Shown: positions 16,801 to 23,334 of the stretch, one piece after another | How positions within the stretch are numbered: position 1 is the stretch's first letter | Layout of the letters: each line of letters starts with the position of its first letter | Assembly (NCBI RefSeq): GCF_008370045.1 | Contig: NZ_VOBN01000013.1 | Location: forward strand, 62,001 to 126,000 | DNA length: 64,000 nucleotides | Origin: Pseudomonas sp. ANT_J12 | Lineage (GTDB): Bacteria; Pseudomonadota; Gammaproteobacteria; Pseudomonadales; Pseudomonadaceae | Direction of reading: 5' to 3' | Notes under the pieces: model-generated | The model's input: the letters and a program-made list of their open reading frames with translations, nothing else | The model's database searches: none | What the model was told of the DNA's origin: nothing | Program-made: the position numbers and the translations under genes

Positions 16801-19800
16801 GCTGCCGTCGCATGTTGCAGTGTCTGCATTGCTGGAACATGCCCCACTGAGTGGCGACACGGCGGTCACGCCATGGGCGCATCACGCGGCATTGCGCGCA
16901 CGCTCCCTGTCGGAAAATGCCCGTCTGGGTCAGGGGCTGGCGGATCTGGAAGGCCAAAACTGGGCCCGGCAACTGGATGAAGTGACATCCCGGCTGCGCC
17001 TGGAAAACAGCCTGGGTCGTGAATTCATCCCAATGATCGAAACCGCACAAACCAACGCCGCCGGCCAAGTCACGGTGTCGATGGTCAACGTCAAGAATTC
17101 GCAGACGGTGATGAGTGTCACCACGGCCGACACTCGCCTGATCCGGATCAAATCCTATCTGCGCGAACGTTTTCTGGCGCTGGGCCAACCCGCCGAAGCT
17201 TCGCCGGTCAATACACTGAACGCCGGTTTCGCGATCCAGTCCCTGATGCTCGCACTGCATCAGCGCGAGGGCGCATTGAGCGCCGATAACGCGCCGTTGG
17301 CGCTGTCCGTGCGGCTGCACAGCTATGTCGTTTACGCACAAATGATTCACGGCGTTGTCAGTGATGTGGTCGGCGTCATACGGCTGGTGCGTGAGGCCTT
17401 GAGAAACGAGAAGGTGATCGCCGCCACGACGTCCAGTGTGGTCGGTCGCGCGCTGGGCCGGGCCGTTGGTGAGGGCATCGGCCATCTGCTGGCCGTTGCC
17501 AGCGTCGGGTTCGATATCTATGAACTGGCCAACGCCGATGACCCCGCGCAAATCGCGCGTATCGGTACTCAGCTGTTTTTTGATTCGGTGGGGCTGGTAC
17601 TCGGAGTGGGTGGGCTGGCCGTCGGCGGCACCGCCGGTGCTTTTGCCGGAGCAGTCGCGGTGCCATTGGCAGGAATCGGTTTTGGCGTTTCAGCCCTGGT
17701 CAATAACTACAGCTCGATCCTTCTGAAGTCGCAGAGCGTCGGCAAGTATTTCTACAGGTTGAAGTCCGCCTACGAGGATGGCGGTCACCTGGTGTTCAAT
17801 GGCGTGTTGTGGCCAAGGCCGGAGGTCGTGACCACCACGATTGAACTACGCCGTCGGAATATCCAGTTCGACACGCATAAGTTGTTTCCCTCGCGGCGAA
17901 ACGGGCCAGGCTTGCCGGACTATGTGGTCGACAGGTCCCGGGGGATTGATCTACGGGATAATTGGGGCTTGCTCGACTTTGCCTTGATTGATGGCGGCAT
18001 TGACCCTAATACCGACCAGCCCGGTGATGAAGTGATCACCAGGGTCGTGCTGCCGAGCACGCCCAAACGTCATTACGGGTTTGAGTATCAGTTGCTGCCT
18101 GGTGCCGTGAACCGGCATGACAAAGGCTTCGACGAGGCACGCGAGCTGGAGTTCGATGGTCGGGGCAACCGCCAGTTTTACTTCACTCCCTGGACCCCTT
18201 TCGAATATATCGTCTACAAACTATTGCCAGTCTATGAACCCACGCAAATCAGTGTGCACCTGGATAAAGTCGTCACCTCGTTGTCCGTCTGGCCAATTCT
18301 TGCTGAATGCCATGGCCTGGTCTCCTATGACATTGAAGGCGTCGGCGGACAATGCTCTCTCACGCTCATCCCGGGCATTGCCAGCGTGCAGCTGACCACC
18401 TTGAAAGGCTCTGGCGCGATGCGTTGGATGATTGGCGCGGCCTGGGTCAATGAACGAAGCGTGGTTGTGGGTGACTCGACGCTGAAAGTGGGTGGCATTG
18501 AAGTCACGGTCGAAGCGGGCAACGAAATCTATCTGCTGCTTGAAGGCGGTCAGGTGTTCCAGGTCGATCGGGCGAAGCGCCAGTTGGTCCTGACGCAACT
18601 GAATATCAGCGACAAGGCCGACTTGGCAGCCTTGCGAGAACAATTGGCCAAACTGGGTGATGATCACCGAATCCCCACCCCCTATCTGCCATTGCAACAC
18701 TTCACCGCGCCTTTCAGTGACCCGGCGGCACCGGTTCGAACCCGGGCTTTCTACGACGTAGCGAAAAAACGGACGCTGTACGCGCGCAACCTGCCTGCCG
18801 CTGTCCGCGAGGAACTTCAGCTCGGCACGGTGGTGGGCGACCACGTGTATTTCTATCATCGTGAACACACGAGCATCTGGCGCGTCGATGTATCCACCGG
18901 GCTGGTCAACCGTCGCTACCGGTTGCTCAATCCTCAGTCGGGTTCGACCCTGATCGCTTGTGAGAGTGCGGGGTCGACGGTGCGAGTTGTGCAGCAGGTG
19001 ACGGGTAATAACGGCCAGTCCTATAACCTGGTCTATTTGGTACAGGGCGATCAGATCCATATGAGCGCCGTATCGACAATGGTGAGCGACGCAGATCAGG
19101 AGGACCCGTACTGGTATGCCTGGAATGACTTCCTGGCGCTGTTTAGCTTGAGCGATGTTTATGCGGATGCCACGCCGAACATGGCTTCGGATGTCAAACA
19201 GTGGCAACCGCCGCTGTACCTCGCATTGCAGGCCCACTTGAAGACTCGGATCTACACCTCCTGGTTGCGCATCCGTGACAACTGGATGATTGTCAGTGCT
19301 GACCCTGTCGCTGATAACGCTGTGTTGCTAATGCCAGAGACGGATCAGCACGACAGCTTCCTGATCTACACCATTTCTCTCGGGCGGCTGCGACGCGGCA
19401 CTCGAGGCGAGGGAGACAGGATCACCGTCGAGACAGTGCTGGACGGCATCAAGAGCTTGACGGCACAGGGGCGCAGCTACCAGGTGGTGACCGACTCCGG
19501 CCTGATGTTTGATGCACGCGGCTCCGGGACGGTGGAACTCTGCGGGGTCAACCTGACGTGGCTGGAAAAGCAGGCTAATTGGCTGAGCGAGTTGGCATTG
19601 CTGGCCGAGCAGTATCAGGTGGCAGGTATCGAGGTGACGGGATTGACCACGTCCCGGGGAAGCGCGCTGGTCGGCTGGTATCAGGACAAGCGGTTGCTGT
19701 TGGTCGATGCTCAGAGCGACCAGGGCTTGCGTTTCCTGGCAACCACCCCGGACCAACGCTACGCCTGGTTGTTCGCACCGACGACTGGCCAGCTTTATCG

Positions 19801-20800
19801 CCAAGCCTATCTGGATAACGAACAACTGAGCGCGGCATTTGCCCAGGGCACGCGCCTGCTATCAGGCCATCCGTTGGCCGCCGCGCAGCGCGAGTGGTCA
19901 GAATGGACGTTTGCCGAGGTCGAGTTGCATGGCAGCGGCCTGAGGGGCGTGACCCGCGATGGCATTCAGCTTGATTTGCAATACGGTCTTCAAGCCCGCA
20001 TCGTCGGTGTCACGGAGAAATGGCTCCGGGCCAATGCCGCAACGTTTGATCCGAGGCACGACCGTGCAAGAGCTGCTCTGAAAACGCTGGTCAGCCAGCA
20101 CCCGCATCACCCGAATGTGTCCATCGGCAATCGCTTCAGCCGTGACTGGTATGTGAGCGACATTGATGAGGTGGTGGGCGTGAGTGGCTCCAAGCTTGAC
20201 ATGCGATTGCTGGGTGTTCGCAACCTGGGTGTCGGCAACAAAACCATGGCATTGGTGCATGAAGTGCCGACTGAGCTGACTTACAACTCATCCAAGGTCG
20301 TATGGGTGCAGCCGAGCTTCGCCCGGCGTGAGGGTGACGTGCTGACCCTGCGACTGCAGGGCAGCTTCACCGACCTGGAGCCACTGCTGCCTGATGGCGT
20401 CACACAATTGGTCCTGGGCACGGGCTCGGATTCGCTGAGTTGTCGCGTATCGCTTGCGGTCTGGCAGCGTCTGGAATGCCTGGTGCTGGATGCCTCCGGG
20501 CGTTCATCGGACGGTGCGGCCGGGCCGTCCACCACCCTGATCATGGACGTCGGTCCTCAGGATCTGTGGCGCGTGGATCAGGTTGACGGGCAGTTGCTGT
20601 TCACCGATCCGGACTCAGGCCACAGCCTGGTCCTGAGCGAGGTGGAATCGGCTGATCCAGCCTCGCGCAGCCAGGTAAGCCTGGGCCTGCACGTGCTGGG
20701 TGAAACACGAACCGTGAGCCTGGAGCAATTGATCGGGGCGCTGAGCGTCGGTCAGGTTGATTCGCTGGCGGCGCTGGTCCGGCGGATAAACCCGAAGTGA
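13832..20800 (+). CDS. Large TcdA/TcdB-like glycosylating toxin
   Basis: 2322-residue protein built like a large clostridial-type toxin. Residues about 100-560 are a TcdB-type glycosyltransferase: W114 in FVWVGG, the NLWYDSD motif (W145, D147), ASDVVR (D281, R284), Y295 and the DLD motif D297-D299, and W542 in SGWS match TcdB residues W102, D270, R273, Y284, D286, D288 and W520 with the same spacing. A second region (about 790-960) has a Cys-His-Asp order (C829 in RHCYPL, H916 in DNHSML, D935 in FYDPNFG) like C58/YopT peptidases. Residues about 1190-1360 are hydrophobic and Gly/Ala rich, then YEDGGHLVFNG, matching the TcdA/TcdB pore-forming domain. The last 900 residues lack CROP repeats. No Sec signal is seen. 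Ribosome site is weak (GGATAAG). Host target and secretion route are unknown. Confidence 0.88.
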   Translation: MEERNLNALALPAWIDMAEVRSILAEAVSMPEFSHLERYFQASISAMDVSEELTAVKLFEDTLTSLIKQLETPTTGEQTRLIATVREYAVRCENTVTMLVGTQPEVPKVMHFVWVGGSEFGAIQRDYMNIWRQVMVPEGHRFNLWYDSDALLAFEMNRVIHESARVHAMEAGGATVTKPAELAGMIEDRARVLKWQMAEHLAQPQWAGKADEARIDLMVRAYGKDKDVLTAFRQKCLDSHLAMVDDNTRLRDVRDTFQSHFLWDVYQREVAMRGNFAAASDVVRLLAVDIEGGRYSDLDYLPGLIKPIGGVDISKFSDGAAIGVLQLLLNHNALLLPGRDVKRYEDRTGSIPVEHQEALRKFAESKPSVHDIFVLPKDNRVAVDGMRLARATFGDMNSHIIAHPKSGAVQHTLQLIRFHYDCLLEVERRLLALGTDFGDARVASDLIVDVVRDRYAQRSFQSSDPSTVIKNATDGISAYYRDGIRPEARGTVAMTGPGATVLGLAEFGEMHLSPSGAATIRVDMQLKEGFNDLTEEDKISGWSVNDNPQEWLQQEQEKWTAGRYKTRYAGDLAELLKGQALTFEKGWPVIEGRPVLDTPLLQRWVDESGEAFVRAMTDKLSGEVRLQGRLRVSFEERQRIRAQAPVELPSSIGAQPLGNFNELFARIAHGSLPLNQLSPVHRVYLGGLFGAQTLDDAGFADTWQRSRELAQNTVERGLAQRYLAIEQALLSQNSPAFAAGFAEGQARFEVSAQNAKTLKALAFTQPLSVRAWGEHIARIRLQTEHELRIQVLDRSASVLERFVAAGASSAKMMPQGLLIRAEGDPGRHCYPLVLTLAAALSKDASAVDAMIARVANANLDPNANDSHVFLRTLDELRTVAMVETGTPAGQLRLDQLLRTLEDSASTRTLMVNTDNHSMLIAKVVDGASSSYRFYDPNFGIFGFTEAQALRRGLQQFLGDPGISGLYGISPSVDATYHVLDLNGSRIAERSLPSHVAVSALLEHAPLSGDTAVTPWAHHAALRARSLSENARLGQGLADLEGQNWARQLDEVTSRLRLENSLGREFIPMIETAQTNAAGQVTVSMVNVKNSQTVMSVTTADTRLIRIKSYLRERFLALGQPAEASPVNTLNAGFAIQSLMLALHQREGALSADNAPLALSVRLHSYVVYAQMIHGVVSDVVGVIRLVREALRNEKVIAATTSSVVGRALGRAVGEGIGHLLAVASVGFDIYELANADDPAQIARIGTQLFFDSVGLVLGVGGLAVGGTAGAFAGAVAVPLAGIGFGVSALVNNYSSILLKSQSVGKYFYRLKSAYEDGGHLVFNGVLWPRPEVVTTTIELRRRNIQFDTHKLFPSRRNGPGLPDYVVDRSRGIDLRDNWGLLDFALIDGGIDPNTDQPGDEVITRVVLPSTPKRHYGFEYQLLPGAVNRHDKGFDEARELEFDGRGNRQFYFTPWTPFEYIVYKLLPVYEPTQISVHLDKVVTSLSVWPILAECHGLVSYDIEGVGGQCSLTLIPGIASVQLTTLKGSGAMRWMIGAAWVNERSVVVGDSTLKVGGIEVTVEAGNEIYLLLEGGQVFQVDRAKRQLVLTQLNISDKADLAALREQLAKLGDDHRIPTPYLPLQHFTAPFSDPAAPVRTRAFYDVAKKRTLYARNLPAAVREELQLGTVVGDHVYFYHREHTSIWRVDVSTGLVNRRYRLLNPQSGSTLIACESAGSTVRVVQQVTGNNGQSYNLVYLVQGDQIHMSAVSTMVSDADQEDPYWYAWNDFLALFSLSDVYADATPNMASDVKQWQPPLYLALQAHLKTRIYTSWLRIRDNWMIVSADPVADNAVLLMPETDQHDSFLIYTISLGRLRRGTRGEGDRITVETVLDGIKSLTAQGRSYQVVTDSGLMFDARGSGTVELCGVNLTWLEKQANWLSELALLAEQYQVAGIEVTGLTTSRGSALVGWYQDKRLLLVDAQSDQGLRFLATTPDQRYAWLFAPTTGQLYRQAYLDNEQLSAAFAQGTRLLSGHPLAAAQREWSEWTFAEVELHGSGLRGVTRDGIQLDLQYGLQARIVGVTEKWLRANAATFDPRHDRARAALKTLVSQHPHHPNVSIGNRFSRDWYVSDIDEVVGVSGSKLDMRLLGVRNLGVGNKTMALVHEVPTELTYNSSKVVWVQPSFARREGDVLTLRLQGSFTDLEPLLPDGVTQLVLGTGSDSLSCRVSLAVWQRLECLVLDASGRSSDGAAGPSTTLIMDVGPQDLWRVDQVDGQLLFTDPDSGHSLVLSEVESADPASRSQVSLGLHVLGETRTVSLEQLIGALSVGQVDSLAALVRRINPK

Positions 20801-20826
20801 CAGGGCTTCGGCAGTCCGTGTAAATG

Positions 20827-20865
20827 AAAACGCCGCAGGTTATTCAAACCTGCGGCGTTTTTTTT
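20827..20865. terminator. Bidirectional terminator between the toxin and marC-like genes
   Basis: Perfect 10-base stem cgccgcaggt / acctgcggcg with a seven-base loop, A-run before and T-run after, placed between convergent genes. Confidence 0.92.
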
Positions 20866-20891
20866 CACGGTCACTTTTCAAGACGTGGCAT

Positions 20892-21488
20892 TCAGGGCAC
20901 CAGGTAACCCCTGACCCCGGTAAAGATGATTTGTGCCGCCAGGGCGCAGACGAACAGGCCCATCAAGCGGCTGACGATCTGCAAGCCCTGATCACCGAGG
21001 ATGCGTTCGATGCGGTTGGACAGGTAAAGCACCACGCCCACGGTGAGGCTGGCCATGGCAATGCTGAGGATGGCCGTGAGTTTGTCATCCCAATGCGGCT
21101 GGCTGACGCCCATCACCAGCAGCGCACCGATGGTGCCGGGGCCGACGGTCAGGGGAATGGTCAGCGGCACGATGGTCACGTCTTGTTGCACGTTGTCGGT
21201 CTGCACCACGGATTTGCCTTGGGCCATGCCGAGCGCGGAGATGAACAGCACACTGCCGGCGCCGATGCGAAAGGCATCCACCGTGATCCCGAACACGTCG
21301 AAGATCACTCGCCCGAACAGGTACAGCAAGACGCTCGAGATCAGGGTCGCCAGGGCCACTTTCCAGGCCAGGCGACGTTGCTCCTTGCGTGAGTAACCGC
21401 GGGTCAGGCTGATGAAGCAGGACAATACGAAGAACGGGCTGTAGAGCACCAACATCTTCAGGTAAACGCTGAATAACACGTGGAGCAT
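20892..21488 (-). CDS. MarC family inner-membrane protein
   Basis: 198-residue protein of the MarC/UPF0056 family, inner-membrane proteins with about six helices whose substrate is unknown (the old link to multiple antibiotic resistance has not held up). Typical motifs are visible: a first helix ending FFVLSCFISLTRGYSR, the central IPLTVGPGTIGALLVMG and a last helix near QIVSRLMGLFVCALAAQII. I start at MLHVLFSVYL; a longer reading to 21560 adds 24 residues not typical of the family. It runs opposite to the toxin gene and lies between it and the two small paralogues, and may simply be a backbone gene. Confidence 0.85.
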   Translation of the reverse strand: MLHVLFSVYLKMLVLYSPFFVLSCFISLTRGYSRKEQRRLAWKVALATLISSVLLYLFGRVIFDVFGITVDAFRIGAGSVLFISALGMAQGKSVVQTDNVQQDVTIVPLTIPLTVGPGTIGALLVMGVSQPHWDDKLTAILSIAMASLTVGVVLYLSNRIERILGDQGLQIVSRLMGLFVCALAAQIIFTGVRGYLVP

Positions 21489-21740
21489 GGTTGGAACTCG
21501 CAGCAAGAGAGTTGAGGCGGAGTCTATCAGTCGATACGTGGCCCGTGGGATATGTTTCAAGCGTCTTTTTTACCTTCGTTCTTGCGCTGCTCCAGTGTGT
21601 TCAGGGGGTGGTTTCTTAGTTGCGAAAGTTGATTAAGGATAATGTTACAGCTTTCAGTTTGTTGGTTTTTTAGAGCTTGGTTAGAGTGGGTTCCACAAGC
21701 TCATGATGAGTTTGATTAATTATTTAAAAAGGAGTTTATT

Positions 21741-22532
21741 ATGTACAACCAATCTATTCGTGACAGCTATGTTGCTACTTGCCTGAAGAATATTGAAGCG
21801 TATGAAGTTGATGCCCCGGAAGTTTCCCGTCCGCGTGGCTTTCTAATGGCGCAACCGCCTGTTGAAGAGCCGAGCAAAGCGTCTATTGTGGGCGAAGCCG
21901 TTGTAACGTTCACCGGTAATCTCAGTGCGGAAAATCGCTCGGATGCTCAGAACGCCTTTCTGTTCGCTTCCCTGGTAGCAAACAAGAAATACCCGTTGCA
22001 ACATCAGGGTAAAGAGAATTACGAGATGTTCCGCGAAGTGATGACCAGTTGCGGTTGGACGCCAGTCACCAAGTTCTACAGTGATTTGAATGTTTCCGGG
22101 ACCAGCGTCCGTATGGATAAGTTGGTACTGGAGATCCTGGGCTCGGTCGTCGCCGGTGTCGCCCTGCCGGGTCCGACCAGTGCACTGATGCTCAAGGTCG
22201 CGGGGGATGCCATTTCCGCGTTGCAGAAACGCGATACCGCGCTGACCACGTATGAGCGAAACCTGCTGGAAAACGGTATTGGCGGTGTCGCCACCGGTGC
22301 GTGCACTGAAGTTAATGGCGAGGCGATCATGGCCGTAGGCGCGGTGCGTTTCATGCGTCGAAACTCGTCGACCAAAGTGCTGTTCGTGGATGTAGATATT
22401 CGTGATGCGAAACTGTATCGCGGTGAAACCATGTTTGCCAAAAACGATATGGTCGCTAATCAGGCGCGCGAAGCGATCAAGACTAAACTGGGCTTGAATA
22501 TCGAGAAGAAGATTGAAGATTACGAAATCTGA
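21741..22532 (+). CDS. Uncharacterised protein A of the small toxin-locus family
   Basis: 263-residue protein without a family name I can give. After a variable N-terminus of about 50 residues comes VVTFTGNLSAENRSDAQNAF, then LFASLVANKKY and NYEMFREVMTSCGW (93-106), shared in pattern with the proteins at 8333 and 22590. A mildly hydrophobic central stretch (about 127-155, LEILGSVVAGVALPGPTSAL) might be a buried helix rather than a membrane span. The C-terminus ends EDYEI. The start has a strong ribosome site (AAGGAG, seven to eight bases upstream), so it is likely well translated. It follows about 250 bases of AT-rich DNA and is 0.9 kb downstream of the toxin gene, separated by the opposite-strand MarC gene. 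Confidence 0.75.
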   Translation: MYNQSIRDSYVATCLKNIEAYEVDAPEVSRPRGFLMAQPPVEEPSKASIVGEAVVTFTGNLSAENRSDAQNAFLFASLVANKKYPLQHQGKENYEMFREVMTSCGWTPVTKFYSDLNVSGTSVRMDKLVLEILGSVVAGVALPGPTSALMLKVAGDAISALQKRDTALTTYERNLLENGIGGVATGACTEVNGEAIMAVGAVRFMRRNSSTKVLFVDVDIRDAKLYRGETMFAKNDMVANQAREAIKTKLGLNIEKKIEDYEI

Positions 22533-22545
22533 TTAATTCGTGACG

Positions 22546-22568
22546 GAGCGGCCAGGTATCGGCCGCTC
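22546..22568 (+). terminator. Hairpin between the two small paralogous genes
   Basis: Stem gagcggcc / ggccgctc with a seven-base loop and a short ttTC tail, 14 bases after the stop of protein A. It may be a weak terminator or attenuator that lowers expression of the next gene. Confidence 0.5.
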
Positions 22569-22589
22569 TTTCAATAGTACGGGGGTTGA

Positions 22590-23291
22590 ATGGATTACAA
22601 ATTTTCCTTTTTGGTCGTTGGCAGTGCGCTCGTTATTATTCCTGGCGCGGATAAAAGTGTCGTCGGCACAGACATGCTCAACTCTGTATTGCTGGCGCAA
22701 CTGGTTGCCAACAAAGAAGTTGAAAAGCACCCGCAACGCAATTGGTACGATGCTTATTTGCAAGTGCTGGATGATTTCTGGCTGCGGTATGCAAAAGCAC
22801 AGCAGAAATGGCGGATAACCGGCGATAGTGCGGAGTCTGCGGTCGACTGGATCGTCGGCGCGATGGGCAAGGGTGAAATGAGCGCAGGACAACTCATTGC
22901 TGCAGCCTTGAAGCAGGTAGCGGGTTTGCCGGGGACCGAGCCTGCCATCGGCTTACTGCGTAAACACCTGCAAAACGCTATCGATGGACAGCGGGAGGAC
23001 ACGGAAGCGCCCTCGAAAAATGCACGTTTGCTGGTGCTCCTGGCGCAATCGGCGACTTCACTCACCAGTGTGTATTTCGAGTTTCAATCCCATCAGGCCG
23101 TCGGCCCCAACCCCTTCGCCCAGTTGCATACAGCCCTGGACGTGCCAGGCTCTGTGTCCATGCGCTACGACCAGGCGAAACTGGCCGAAACCCGCTATAG
23201 CCCCGTGCGTGACCTTATTGCCCAGAAAGTTCGGGACAGGCTCAAGGACAATGTCGCAGTGATGACACTGAGCGAGAAGTCGCAGCCCTGA
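22590..23291 (+). CDS. Uncharacterised protein B of the small toxin-locus family
   Basis: 233-residue protein related in pattern to those at 21741 and 8333: DMLNSVLLAQLVANKEV (28-44) and NWYDAYLQVLDDFW (51-64) match the conserved DAxNxFLxAxLVANKKY and WYxxYxxVxxxxGW positions, and a late segment DLIAQKVRDRLKDNV matches the C-terminal ANQAREAIKTKL helix of protein A. No signal peptide, despite a hydrophobic N-terminus (FSFLVVGSALVIIPG, which may be a beta strand pair). The start ATG has only a G-rich ribosome site. It lies 57 bases after protein A and ends 43 bases from the convergent retS. Function unknown. Confidence 0.72.
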   Translation: MDYKFSFLVVGSALVIIPGADKSVVGTDMLNSVLLAQLVANKEVEKHPQRNWYDAYLQVLDDFWLRYAKAQQKWRITGDSAESAVDWIVGAMGKGEMSAGQLIAAALKQVAGLPGTEPAIGLLRKHLQNAIDGQREDTEAPSKNARLLVLLAQSATSLTSVYFEFQSHQAVGPNPFAQLHTALDVPGSVSMRYDQAKLAETRYSPVRDLIAQKVRDRLKDNVAVMTLSEKSQP

Positions 23292-23334
23292 GTCTTGAGA
23301 TGCCGAACAGCCTGGACCTGCCGCGAGAGCGGCT

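Noticed and set aside
22590..22640. Signal peptide on protein B
   Set aside because: The hydrophobic run starts only five residues in, has one basic residue and contains no plausible cleavage site; the aligned region in protein A is not a signal.
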